64,000 nt of DNA, taken from the NCBI GenBank assembly GCA_002377695.1, contig DFQH01000008.1, positions 27,086-91,085 of the forward strand. Reading direction: 5' to 3'. The DNA is from Citromicrobium sp. UBA3494. GTDB lineage: Bacteria > Pseudomonadota > Alphaproteobacteria > Sphingomonadales > Sphingomonadaceae. Shown piece by piece: positions 44,260 to 54,307 of this stretch (position 1 is its first letter; the number at the start of each line of letters is the position of its first letter). Position numbers and translations under genes: made by a program. The notes beneath the pieces are model-generated. The model ran no database searches. It was not told the DNA's origin and worked only from the letters and a program-made list of their open reading frames with translations.

Positions 44260-45822
44260 ATGGCTGACCCTTACTATATCACCACCGCAATCCACTATCC
44301 GAACGGCAAGCCGCATATCGGCCACGCCTACGAGACGGTGGCTGCAGACGTTATCGCCCGGTTCCAGCGCCTGAAGGGGCGCGAGGTGCGCTTCCAGACC
44401 GGCACTGACGAACACGGCCTGAAGATGGCGCGCAAGGCGGAGGAGCAGGGCAAGACCCCGCGCGGACTGGCCGATGAGATGAGCGGCTATTTCCGCGATC
44501 TGTTCGACCTGCTGAACATCTCCTACGATCGCTTCATCCGAACGACCGAAGCCAGTCACCATACGGCGAGCCAGGCGCTGTGGCGCAAGATGGAAGCCAA
44601 TGGCGACCTCTATCTGGACCGGTATGAGGGTTGGTATTCGGTGCGCGACGAGGCCTTCTACGACGAGAAGGAGCTTGTGGCAGGCGAGGGGGGGGAGAAG
44701 CTGTCTCCGCAGGGCACTCCTGTCGAATGGACGGTGGAGGAAAGCTGGTTCTTCCGCCTGTCGAAGTATCAGGACAAGCTGCTGGACCTGTACAGCCGCC
44801 AGCCAGACTTCATCCAGCCCGACAGCCGCCGAAACGAGGTGATGCGCTTCGTCGAAGGCGGTTTGCGCGATCTTTCCGTCAGCCGCACCAGCTTCGACTG
44901 GGGCGTGCAGGTGCCCGGTGCCGAAGACCACGTGATGTACGTTTGGGTCGACGCGCTGACCAACTACATCAGCGGGCTCGGCTACCCGGAAGAAGGCGCG
45001 GACTGGAAATACTGGCCCGCCGACCTGCACCTGATCGGCAAGGACATCGTGCGGTTCCACACGGTCTACTGGCCCGCCTTCCTGATGAGCGCGGGTGTGG
45101 AGCTGCCCAAGCAGGTGTTCGGCCACGGCTTCCTGCTCAACCGCGGGCAGAAGGAGAGCAAGTCTCTCGGCAACGTCACCGATCCGACCGTGCTGGCCGA
45201 CCAGTTCGGCGTCGATGCCTTGCGCTATTTCCTCATGCGCGAAATCGCCTTCGGGCAGGACGGAAGCTATTCGCCCGAGGCCATCGTGACGCGCGCCAAT
45301 GCGGAGCTGGCCAACAGTTTCGGCAATCTGGCGCAGCGCACCTTGTCGATGATCGCCAAGAACCTCGATGGGCACCTGGGCGCTTACGATCCGAACGGCG
45401 ACGACAAGGCGCTGCTCACCACCGTGCAGGACGCGGTTCGCCATTCCTTGCCGAGAGAATTCGAAAAACTCGCATTTTCCGTCGGGATCGACGCGTGGAT
45501 GAAGGCGGTTTACGCCTGCAACCAGTATGTCGACGAGCAAGCGCCCTGGGCGCTCAAGAAAACCGACCCGGATCGCATGCGCACGGTGCTGCAGACGCTG
45601 TTCATCGCGCTGCGAGACCTCGCCATCGCGATCCAGCCTGTGATTCCCGAAAAAGCGGGCCAGCTGCTGACAATGCTGGGAATTGCCGAAGAAGCACGCT
45701 CCTACGAGAATCTGGCCGACGAGGGCTGGTATGGCGCGCTGATCAAGACCGGCTATCGGGTTCCCAAACCCGATCCGCTGTTCCCCCGGCTCGAGCTACC
45801 CGAAGCAGAGGACGCCAGCTGA
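44260..45822 (+). CDS. metG: methionyl-tRNA synthetase (zinc-free type)
   Basis: A 520-residue class I synthetase. HIGH motif at residues 19-22 (KPHIGHAYETVAADV); the KMSKS motif is present as KESKSLGNVTD near residue 300. The connective-peptide region lacks the CxxC zinc knuckles of E. coli MetRS (YSVRDEAFYDE carries none), the MetG2-type arrangement. A C-terminal tRNA-binding domain of the E. coli type is missing, consistent with the length. It is coupled to holB by a short gap and to tatD by a one-base overlap (TGATG). Confidence 0.95.
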   Translation: MADPYYITTAIHYPNGKPHIGHAYETVAADVIARFQRLKGREVRFQTGTDEHGLKMARKAEEQGKTPRGLADEMSGYFRDLFDLLNISYDRFIRTTEASHHTASQALWRKMEANGDLYLDRYEGWYSVRDEAFYDEKELVAGEGGEKLSPQGTPVEWTVEESWFFRLSKYQDKLLDLYSRQPDFIQPDSRRNEVMRFVEGGLRDLSVSRTSFDWGVQVPGAEDHVMYVWVDALTNYISGLGYPEEGADWKYWPADLHLIGKDIVRFHTVYWPAFLMSAGVELPKQVFGHGFLLNRGQKESKSLGNVTDPTVLADQFGVDALRYFLMREIAFGQDGSYSPEAIVTRANAELANSFGNLAQRTLSMIAKNLDGHLGAYDPNGDDKALLTTVQDAVRHSLPREFEKLAFSVGIDAWMKAVYACNQYVDEQAPWALKKTDPDRMRTVLQTLFIALRDLAIAIQPVIPEKAGQLLTMLGIAEEARSYENLADEGWYGALIKTGYRVPKPDPLFPRLELPEAEDAS

Positions 45823-46604
45823 TGCTGATCGATAGCCACTGCCATCTCGAATACGAAGGCCTGGTCGAGGATCAGGACGCCGTCCTCGCCCGGGCGCGCG
45901 AAGCTGGCGTGAAGGGCTTCCTCAACATCTCGACCAAGCAGGCCGAATGGGATCAGGTCGTCGCCACGGCGGCGCGCGAGAATGACGTTTGGGCGAGCGT
46001 GGGCATTCATCCGCACAACGCGGACGCGCATGCGGATCTTGCGCGCGAGACACTCTTCGAAGCGACGCGGCACCCGAAGGTGGTCGGGATCGGTGAAACT
46101 GGCCTCGATTACTATTACGACAAGTCCGACCGTGAGACGCAGCAGACCCTTTTCCGCATGCACATCGATGTCGCGCGCGAGACCGGACTGCCGCTGATTA
46201 TTCATACCCGTGATGCGGAAGAGGATACCGCCGCAATTCTGGAGGAGGAGATGGGGAAGGGGGCGTACCCCGCCCTGATCCACTGCTTCACCGCTTCCGC
46301 CGAGTTCGGACGCAAGGTGCTCGACCTCGGTCTGTCGATCTCGCTGTCCGGTATCGTGACCTTCAAGAACGCGAAAGATCTGCAGGAGGTCGCCAAGGTG
46401 GTTCCGGCCGGCCGGCTGCTGGTCGAAACCGACAGTCCGTTCCTTGCGCCCGTTCCGCATCGCGGAAAAACCTGCGAACCAGCCTATGTCGCCAATACCG
46501 CGCAGTTCGTTGCTGACCTGCGCGACACGAACATCGAGGCGCTGGCTGCGCAGACGACCGAGAATTTCCACGCGCTGTTTTCAAAGACGAAAGCGGCAGC
46601 GTGA
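45822..46604 (+). CDS. TatD family metal-dependent hydrolase
   Basis: A 260-residue TIM-barrel hydrolase related to TatD/YcfH. Metal ligands are visible in MLIDSHCHLEYEGL (HxH), GIGETGLDYYYDKS, PLIIHTRDAEEDTA, LIHCFTASAEF and LLVETDSPFLAP. TatD proteins have 3'-5' exonuclease (DNA) or D-tyrosyl-tRNA deacylase-like activity reported for various members, so the exact role is open. The gene is always found after metG in this type of locus. Its ATG shares the A of the metG stop. Confidence 0.93.
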   Translation: MLIDSHCHLEYEGLVEDQDAVLARAREAGVKGFLNISTKQAEWDQVVATAARENDVWASVGIHPHNADAHADLARETLFEATRHPKVVGIGETGLDYYYDKSDRETQQTLFRMHIDVARETGLPLIIHTRDAEEDTAAILEEEMGKGAYPALIHCFTASAEFGRKVLDLGLSISLSGIVTFKNAKDLQEVAKVVPAGRLLVETDSPFLAPVPHRGKTCEPAYVANTAQFVADLRDTNIEALAAQTTENFHALFSKTKAAA

Positions 46605-47368
46605 AGGTCACACTGCTCGGCTCGGGCACGTCGACCGGTGTTCCGCGCATCAATGGGGACTGGGGCGCTTGTGACCCTCAGGAGCCGCGCAACCGCCGCA
46701 CCCGCGTGGCGATTCTGGTCGAAAGCGAGGAGGGCGCGCGCCTGCTGGTCGACACCCCGCCGGACCTGCGCGAGCAGTTTCTGCGTTGCGGTATCGACAG
46801 CATCGACGGGGTTTTCTGGACCCACGACCATGCGGATCACTGCCACGGCATCGATGATCTGCGGGCGCTGCGCTATGGCCGCAGCGGGCCGATCCCGGGC
46901 TATGGCGTGGAAGAAACCGTCCGCCGCCTGCGCGCGCGCTTCAGCTACGTCTTCGCAGGCGAACATGGCTATCCCACGATCGTGAAGCTGGAAGCGCTCG
47001 ACCGGCTGCGGCTGTTCGCCGGGCTCACCGTCGAGTGGTGCGTGATGCCGCATGGACCTGCCAAGAGTACCGGGTTCCGCTTCGGAAGTGACAAGAGCTC
47101 TATCGGTTATGCCACTGATTTTAGTGAAATAACCGATGGTATGCTGAACCTTTTCGACGGCGTCGACGTGCTGGTGTGCGACTGCCTGCGGCGCGAGGAG
47201 CATCCGACCCATGCGAACCTGGCAATGGCGCTTGAGCTGGGCAAACGCTGTGGCGTGCGCAAACTTGTTCTGACCCATCTCGATAAAAGCATGGATTACA
47301 GGACCTTATGCGGCGAAGTTCCAGCAAATGTCATCGTGGGTTATGACGGGTTGCAGGTGGCGGCATGA
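46601..47368 (+). CDS. MBL-fold metallohydrolase (PhnP-like)
   Basis: A 255-residue metallo-beta-lactamase-fold hydrolase that starts with GTG overlapping the tatD stop. The typical N-terminus KVTLLGSGTSTGVPRING, the zinc motif FWTHDHADHCHGIDDLRAL (HxHxDH) and the later MPHGP, GYATDF and LVCDCLRREEHPTHANL segments are all in place. The closest relatives are PhnP-type phosphodiesterases that open cyclic phosphates, but in this locus the substrate is unknown. The stop overlaps the next small gene by four bases. Confidence 0.9.
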   Translation: MKVTLLGSGTSTGVPRINGDWGACDPQEPRNRRTRVAILVESEEGARLLVDTPPDLREQFLRCGIDSIDGVFWTHDHADHCHGIDDLRALRYGRSGPIPGYGVEETVRRLRARFSYVFAGEHGYPTIVKLEALDRLRLFAGLTVEWCVMPHGPAKSTGFRFGSDKSSIGYATDFSEITDGMLNLFDGVDVLVCDCLRREEHPTHANLAMALELGKRCGVRKLVLTHLDKSMDYRTLCGEVPANVIVGYDGLQVAA

Positions 47369-47532
47369 CGCAATTCGAGATCGTGCAGATCGTCGCTTTG
47401 GTCGGCTGGCTCGTGCTCGCCGTCAGCGCCTTCGCGGCGCATGGCCTCAACTGGAAGACTTCGCTGCGTCACGCTTTGATCTGGGCGGTCATCATTACCG
47501 GCCTGATGCTTCTGGTCACGATGATCCGATAG
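47365..47532 (+). CDS. small two-helix membrane protein
   Basis: A 55-residue product, below usual gene-calling size. The ATG overlaps the MBL hydrolase stop (ATGA). It reads MTQFEIVQIVALVGWLVLAV, a short loop with HGLNWKTSLRH, then ALIWAVIITGLMLLVTMIR. Two predicted membrane helices flank a basic loop. The overlap, reading-frame integrity and hydrophobic pattern support a real gene at the end of the operon. I recognise no family; it could be a regulator or partner of the hydrolase. Confidence 0.65.
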   Translation: MTQFEIVQIVALVGWLVLAVSAFAAHGLNWKTSLRHALIWAVIITGLMLLVTMIR

Positions 47533-47580
47533 GGCCGCAATCGGCCATTGGACGCCCCGCAGGTCCATCCTTTATTTTAC

Positions 47581-47594
47581 ATAATATATATTAT
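47581..47594. promoter_or_regulatory. AT-rich perfect palindrome upstream of mazG
   Basis: ATAATATATATTAT is a perfect 14-bp palindrome inside an unusually AT-rich run (about 47571-47602) in a GC-rich genome. A TTGGAC at 47549-47554 lies 17 bases before TTTATT and could be a -35/-10 pair for mazG. Palindrome plus promoter-like context suggests an operator or DNA-melting site; the factor is unknown. Confidence 0.45.
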
Positions 47595-47647
47595 CCATCT
47601 AATCCTGATGCTGACGGCGGCACCCGGAGGCCCTATGCCCCGCCGCC

Positions 47648-48427
47648 ATGAGCGAACCTGCACGGGAAAACCAGATCGACCGCCTCATCGCCATCATGGC
47701 GCGATTGCGTGATCCGCAGCGCGGTTGCGAATGGGATCTGGCGCAGGATTTCGCCAGCATCGCACCATACACGATCGAGGAAGCCTACGAGGTCGCGGAC
47801 GCCATCGAACGCGACGCCATGACGGAGCTGCGCGAGGAACTCGGCGATCTGCTGTTCCAGGTCGTGTTCCACGCGCGCATGGCCGAAGAACGGGGCCTGT
47901 TCGGTTTCGCAGATGTCGCGCGCGCAATCTCCGACAAGATGGAAGCACGCCATCCGCATATCTTCGGCGGTTCGGACGGCACGATGGACGAAGCCCGGTG
48001 GGAAACGCTCAAAGCGAAGGAGCGCGAAGCGAAGGGACAGCAGAGCGCGATGGACGGCGTGGCGCGTGCGCTGCCCGCGCTCCTGCGCGCCGAAAAACTG
48101 CAGAAGCGCGCCGCACGCGACGGATTCGACTGGCCCGACCTCTCTGGTGCGGCCGCAAAGGTCGCGGAAGAAACACGCGAACTGGCAGAGGCGGACGATG
48201 CAACGCGCGAAGAGGAAGCCGGCGATCTGCTCTTCGCCGCGGTCAACCTCGTCCGCGCCCACGGCATAGCTCCGGAGGCCGCGCTACGCGCCGCAAACCA
48301 CAAGTTCGAGCGGCGCTATCGCGGCATGGAAAAACTGGCCGAAGGCGACTTCGCCAGCCTCGATCTCGATAATCAGGAAGCGCTGTGGCAGGCCGTGAAG
48401 CGCGACGAAAAGGACGCGTCAGCCTAA
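47648..48427 (+). CDS. mazG: nucleoside triphosphate pyrophosphohydrolase MazG
   Basis: A 259-residue all-alpha NTP pyrophosphatase with the usual two MazG domains. The first has CEWDLAQDFASIAPYTIEEAYEVADAI and ELREELGDLLFQVVFHARMAEE with the E-E-x-x-E...E-x-x-D metal pattern. The second has AEETRELAEAD and EEEAGDLLFAAVNLVRAHG. It lowers (p)ppGpp and removes aberrant nucleotides. The ATG at 47648 is the only start in frame close to the domain; the CGGAGG upstream is farther than ideal. Its 3' end overlaps the convergent hflX by nine bases. Confidence 0.93.
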   Translation: MSEPARENQIDRLIAIMARLRDPQRGCEWDLAQDFASIAPYTIEEAYEVADAIERDAMTELREELGDLLFQVVFHARMAEERGLFGFADVARAISDKMEARHPHIFGGSDGTMDEARWETLKAKEREAKGQQSAMDGVARALPALLRAEKLQKRAARDGFDWPDLSGAAAKVAEETRELAEADDATREEEAGDLLFAAVNLVRAHGIAPEAALRAANHKFERRYRGMEKLAEGDFASLDLDNQEALWQAVKRDEKDASA

Positions 48428-49735
48428 CTCGAAGCTTTCGAACTGGCCAAGTTCCTTGGGGCCGAGGCGCACCAGCACCCGATGGCGAGGTGCACCGCCC
48501 TCCCCGGCAGGAAGTTCCTCTTCCTCCAGCACATCGCCATGCGCGTGGAGCCACGCGATCTCGCGTCCTGCAGAGGTCGGAAGCACGAACTCGCGCACGC
48601 TGGCACCGCGCGTCAGCACTTGCGCAATTCGCGCCTCGAGCGCTTCGAGATTGAAGCCTGTTTCCGCCGAAAGCGGCACGACGCCTTCGTCGTCTTCCGC
48701 GCGCGCGGCCAGATCGGTGCGCGTATCGTCGGGCAGCAGGTCCCACTTGTTCCAGACTTCCAGAATCGGGATGACGCTGGCTTCCTCGGAACCCTCCTCC
48801 GGCGCGCCCACGACGCCCAGGCCGCGCAACACGTCGAGAACCTGCGTTTTCTGCGCCGCGCTGGAAGGATTCGCGATGTCGCGCACATGCAGGATCAGGT
48901 CGGCGTTCGTCACTTCCTCCAGAGTCGCGCGGAAGGCGGCGACCAGCTGGGTCGGCAGATCGGAAATGAACCCGACCGTGTCGGAGAGGATCGCCTTTTC
49001 CACGCCCGGCAGGCCGATCGCGCGCATCGTCGGGTCGAGCGTGGCGAAGAGCAAATCCTCGGCCATTACGTCGGCACCGGTCAAACGATTGAAAATGGTC
49101 GATTTCCCGGCATTGGTATAGCCGACCAGCGCGATCACCGGCCACGGGGCCCGCGTCCGGCGTTCGCGGTGCAACGCGCGGGTCTTGCGGACCTGTTCCA
49201 GTTCCTTGCGCAACCGGCTCATGCGGGTGCGGATCATCCGCCTGTCCGCCTCGATCTGCGTTTCGCCCGGCCCGCCAAGGAAGCCGTAGCCGCCGCGCTG
49301 GCGTTCAAGGTGGGTCCAGCTGCGCACGAGGCGGCTGGCCTGGTAGTCGAGGTGCGCCAGCTCGACCTGGAGGCGGCCCTCGGCGGTCGCTGCACGCTCC
49401 CCGAAAATCTCCAGGATCAGGCCCGTCCGGTCGATCACCTTGCGCTTGAGCTGTTCCTCAAGCGTACGCTGCTGAATGGCCGAAAGTGCGCCGTCGACGA
49501 TGATCAGTTCGGCTTCGGCCAGTTCGGCATCGGTGCCGATCTTTTCGACCTGCCCCGCCCCGAACAAGGTCGCCGGGCGCACGTCGCGTACCGGCTGGAC
49601 ATAGCTTTCGGCCACCACGATGCCGATGGCATTGGCCAGGCCGATGGCCTCGGCCAGGCGCTCTTCGGCGGGCAGGTCGTTCGATTGTCCGCGAATGTCG
49701 GGGCAAACCACGAGGGCGCGCGCGCCGCGCGTCAC
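48419..49735 (-). CDS. hflX: ribosome-associated GTPase HflX
   Basis: A 438-residue GTPase that splits stalled or heat-damaged ribosomes. The N-terminal HflX domain has VVDGALSAIQQRTLEEQ, GERAATAEGRLQVELAHLDY and RQRGGYGFLGGPGETQIEAD. G motifs follow: G1 GYTNAGKST, G3 DTVGF, G4 NKWD, G5 PLSAETG. The start used is GTG at 49735, after GCGAG; no ATG exists in frame, and the only upstream in-frame codons (IFEDELEGE, beginning with ATT) are bounded by a stop, so a non-standard start is possible. It is downstream of hfq in the hfq-hflX unit. Confidence 0.93.
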   Translation of the reverse strand: MTRGARALVVCPDIRGQSNDLPAEERLAEAIGLANAIGIVVAESYVQPVRDVRPATLFGAGQVEKIGTDAELAEAELIIVDGALSAIQQRTLEEQLKRKVIDRTGLILEIFGERAATAEGRLQVELAHLDYQASRLVRSWTHLERQRGGYGFLGGPGETQIEADRRMIRTRMSRLRKELEQVRKTRALHRERRTRAPWPVIALVGYTNAGKSTIFNRLTGADVMAEDLLFATLDPTMRAIGLPGVEKAILSDTVGFISDLPTQLVAAFRATLEEVTNADLILHVRDIANPSSAAQKTQVLDVLRGLGVVGAPEEGSEEASVIPILEVWNKWDLLPDDTRTDLAARAEDDEGVVPLSAETGFNLEALEARIAQVLTRGASVREFVLPTSAGREIAWLHAHGDVLEEEELPAGEGGAPRHRVLVRLGPKELGQFESFELG

Positions 49736-49776
49736 CTCGCCTTCAAGTTCATCTTCGAAAATCTAGAATAATCCCG

Positions 49777-50397
49777 TCAATCGTCGTCTTCCCAGTCGCT
49801 CAGGTCGACCGGCTCGGCAGGTTGAATGGTCGAAACGGCGTGTTTGTAGGCGAGCTGGACGTACCCGTCACGTTCGAGCAGCGTGCAGAACAGGTCGTAG
49901 GCTGCGATCCGGCCCTGCAACATCACACCATTGACCAGGAACATCGTCACCTGGACTTCCGACTCGCTGACACGGCCGAGAAAAACGTCCTGCAACTGAC
50001 GCTGCTTGCGGTTGCCCTCCCTGCTGGAGAATTGTTCCGCGTCCATCGCCTGTGCGGGCATGATCGTGCTGATCGCATGCTTGTAGACCAGCTGCGACTG
50101 TCCGTCGCGCCGCAAAAGCAGCGAGAAATTGTCGAACCAGGTGATGATGCCCTGCAGCTTCACGCCCTTGACGAGAAACACCGTGACCGGCGCCTTGTCG
50201 CGCCGAAGGCTGTTGAGCAGCGCGTCCTGCAGATCGGGCTGTTTGTCGTTAGACTGCCTCTCGTTCGACTGACGCTCGGGCCGGGGCTTTTCCGCACTTG
50301 TTTTGGCGGAGGCGCCTTCCATCGGGGCTTCATTGGCGACCCCGTCGCTTTCTGCCGCCGATTTGGTCCGTATCGAGAGGGTTTTTCCTTCGGGCAT
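49777..50397 (-). CDS. hfq: RNA chaperone Hfq, two Sm-like domains in one chain
   Basis: A 206-residue Hfq, twice the usual size (about 80-100). A polar N-terminal extension (1-52) precedes domain 1 (about 53-115, [42 protein letters not shown]). A 15-residue linker leads to domain 2 (about 131-195, [40 protein letters not shown]), then an acidic tail (DLSDWEDDD). Both domains keep the proximal-face LQD and YKH motifs and the lateral FDN/YDL turn. A trimer of such chains would mimic the normal hexamer. It mediates small-RNA regulation. The neighbours (ntrYX before, hflX after) are the standard alphaproteobacterial order. Confidence 0.95.
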   Translation of the reverse strand: MPEGKTLSIRTKSAAESDGVANEAPMEGASAKTSAEKPRPERQSNERQSNDKQPDLQDALLNSLRRDKAPVTVFLVKGVKLQGIITWFDNFSLLLRRDGQSQLVYKHAISTIMPAQAMDAEQFSSREGNRKQRQLQDVFLGRVSESEVQVTMFLVNGVMLQGRIAAYDLFCTLLERDGYVQLAYKHAVSTIQPAEPVDLSDWEDDD

Positions 50398-50552
50398 GAC
50401 CCTGTTCCTGTTCTTGGCGGAGGCTCAATCGCGCGGCCCCCGCGTCGCTCCTTATGCCCGCCCTTCGCACCCGAGGGCAGACCCTTTAGGGAAAAATGCG
50501 CGCCTCGCGCTTGCGTTCCGCCCTATCCGCGCGGGCAGCCCCAGACCGGGGG

Positions 50553-51932
<1,380 letters not shown>

Positions 51933-51960
51933 CAGCTCGTACTCCCGGTTGAATGCGCGC

Positions 51961-54189
51961 TCATGCGGCTTGCTCCTCCGAAGCGGTTGGGTGCGTGGAT
52001 TCGGGCGTCCGTGCGAAGCTCAGGATAACCTGGGTGCCCCGGGATGGCCCCGGCGCGAAGCTCATCTTCCCGCCATGCTCTTCCACGATCTTGCTCACGA
52101 TCGCGAGGCCCAGGCCGGTGCCCTTCTCGCGCGTGGTGACATAAGGCTCTGCGATCCGGTCGCGATCTGCGGGCAGGCCCACGCCATTGTCCGACACGAT
52201 CACGTCGATCATCTCTTCCGACGGTTCGATGGCCACCGCGATATGGCCGGCATAGTCCGGCTCGTCCTCGGCAGCGCGCGCCTGCACGGCCTCGACCGCG
52301 TTCTTGAGCACGTTGGTCATCGCCTGGCCGAACTGGTGGCGATCGCACATCAGCGAAACCGTGCCCTCAGGCGCGTTCAGTTCGAACCCGATGTCCTGAT
52401 GCGCGACTTCCTGCAGGAACACCGCCTGGCGCACCAGGTCGAGCGCGTCCTCATCACGGAATACCGGTTTTGGCAGCCGCGCGAAGGACGAGAATTCGTC
52501 GACCATGGTCCGCAGAGCCCCGACCTGCCGCACGATCGTGCTGGTCAGTTCGTCGAACAGCGGGTCGTCCTCGCCCACCTGCCGGGCGTAGCGCCGGTTC
52601 AGGCGCTCGGTCGCCAGCTGGATAGGCGTCAGCGGGTTCTTGATCTCGTGCGCGATCCGCCGCGCCACGTCGGACCAGGCGGCCCGGCGCTGGTCGATCA
52701 GCTGGCGGGTGATATCCTCGAAAGTAATCACGTGTCCGCCGGTAGCGGGCGCTATGCGGACCGCCAGGGTCAGCAGATCGCCCCCCTTGTTGATGGTCAC
52801 GATCCCGCTGCTGGCCCCCTGTGCCAGCAGGTCCGCGATCTGCGGGGTAACCTGCGCGAAGGACATGCCCCGCCCGTCCATCTCCGGCTCTTCGAACAGG
52901 AGCGCGCGGGCCGATGTGTTCATCAGCTGAATGTCACCGCCTTCGTCGATCGAGACGATCCCCGCGCTCATCGATTCGAGCACCGCTTCGATGAAGGCGC
53001 GTCGTTCATCGAGTTCGCGGTTGGCCTGCATCAGATCGTCGGTCTGCATCTCGAGCTGCGCGGTCATGCGGTTGAACGCACGGTTGAGCAGGCCAATCTC
53101 GTCGGCGCCGGTACGCCCTTCGATCCGCATCGCGAAGTTGCCCGCCCCCACCTTTCGCGCGGCAGCCACAAGGTCCGTCAGGGGCTCCACCTGGCGGTCG
53201 GCGAACCTCAACGCGAACCAGACGGCAAAACCCACCAGCGCCAGCGACACGAAGAACAGTGCCAGATTGAATCGCAGCTGGATCGCACGCGCTCTCTGCG
53301 TCAGCTCTCGATACTGGACCATGATATCGGTCGCGCGCTGGAAGTCGGTGAAGGAAAGCGCCGTCGTGTTGCGCGCATTGTAGAGGTAGATGCCCGCCGT
53401 CCGGTCGATCGGGGTGACCGCTTCGATCCTCTCCTGGTCGGCGTAGACCACCTCCGTTTCGCCCGCTTCGATCCGCTTCAGGGCGCGGGCGCCGGTTTCC
53501 GCCGGCTTGTTCCCCTCGACGATCCCCGCCGCCACCGCGGTCGTGACCGTGCCATTGGGGAATGCCTGCAGGATCGCGCTTTCGCTGATGTCGCGCGCCT
53601 GCATCTGATAGAGATAGTCTTCCTGAAATTCGCGGCTGGTCAGGTCGTTCGCATCGCGCCTCTGCAGCAGGTAGAACACGTCGCCCGCCATTGTCGTGGT
53701 TTCCTGGGCGAGGTCGAACTGGTTCTGTTCGAAATAGCTTTCCGCAAACTCGTTGGTGCTTTCGAACAGGCCACGCGAATCGCTCGAAAACCAGAAATCC
53801 ACGCCCGACTGGAACAGCACGGCGGCAAACACCGCCACCAGCAGTGTCGGAACCGCCGCGATCAGGGAGAACAGGAAGACCAGGCGCACGTGCAGCCGCG
53901 CGGTGCTCCCTGCCGCGCGGCGCAGCGCAAGCCGTCTGCCCAGCAGGACCAGCAGGGCCATGGCCGGAACCAGCGTGCCGACGAGCAGGATCGATATCTG
54001 CCGCGTCGGCAGCAACTGGGTATCGTTCGGCTGGTTCGAAAAGGCCGTCCAGGTGGCGAGGATCATGATGGCCAGCGCGGTGGCCGCGCCGATCTCGAGC
54101 CAACCGAAAAGGTTGGCCCGCCGCGACACGACGACCAGCCGCCGCGCGAGGCGTGAACCGCTTCTTGGTCTGCTGGAAGTCGCCATCAT
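51961..54189 (-). CDS. ntrY: sensor histidine kinase NtrY
   Basis: A 742-residue membrane kinase. Two or three N-terminal helices (residues about 30-52, 65-85 and 100-125) are followed by a periplasmic sensing region up to about 290, then a helix (FNLALFFVSLALVGFAVWFA), HAMP (VEPLTDLVAAARKVGAGNF), PAS (FIEAVLESMSAGIVSIDEGG), the H-box RIAHEIKNPLTPIQLA and the ATPase boxes NVLKNAVEAV, VSDNGVGLP and EKGTGLGLAIV. An ATG pair at 54189/54186 is used; a TTG lies three codons upstream. Partner of NtrX immediately downstream. The 109-base gap upstream has nested inverted repeats. Confidence 0.95.
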   Translation of the reverse strand: MMATSSRPRSGSRLARRLVVVSRRANLFGWLEIGAATALAIMILATWTAFSNQPNDTQLLPTRQISILLVGTLVPAMALLVLLGRRLALRRAAGSTARLHVRLVFLFSLIAAVPTLLVAVFAAVLFQSGVDFWFSSDSRGLFESTNEFAESYFEQNQFDLAQETTTMAGDVFYLLQRRDANDLTSREFQEDYLYQMQARDISESAILQAFPNGTVTTAVAAGIVEGNKPAETGARALKRIEAGETEVVYADQERIEAVTPIDRTAGIYLYNARNTTALSFTDFQRATDIMVQYRELTQRARAIQLRFNLALFFVSLALVGFAVWFALRFADRQVEPLTDLVAAARKVGAGNFAMRIEGRTGADEIGLLNRAFNRMTAQLEMQTDDLMQANRELDERRAFIEAVLESMSAGIVSIDEGGDIQLMNTSARALLFEEPEMDGRGMSFAQVTPQIADLLAQGASSGIVTINKGGDLLTLAVRIAPATGGHVITFEDITRQLIDQRRAAWSDVARRIAHEIKNPLTPIQLATERLNRRYARQVGEDDPLFDELTSTIVRQVGALRTMVDEFSSFARLPKPVFRDEDALDLVRQAVFLQEVAHQDIGFELNAPEGTVSLMCDRHQFGQAMTNVLKNAVEAVQARAAEDEPDYAGHIAVAIEPSEEMIDVIVSDNGVGLPADRDRIAEPYVTTREKGTGLGLAIVSKIVEEHGGKMSFAPGPSRGTQVILSFARTPESTHPTASEEQAA

Positions 54190-54195
54190 CGTTGC

Positions 54196-54231
54196 CAACT
54201 TACAACATCACTGTTGCGACATTACAAGTTG
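54196..54231. promoter_or_regulatory. nested repeats directly upstream of ntrY
   Basis: CAACTT (54196-54201) and AAGTTG (54226-54231) form an outer inverted repeat. CAACA (54203-54207) and TGTTG (54212-54216) form an inner one. TTACAA occurs twice, 22 bases apart (54200 and 54222), about two helical turns. The block begins seven bases before the ntrY ATG and could be an autoregulatory site; this is inference. Confidence 0.4.
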
Positions 54232-54307
54232 CAATAGCAGTTCGTCCCACCTTGCACCGCAACAGGGCCACGGCTGGTGGATTCGCGTGCCAGAACCGGC
54301 GCGTCGC

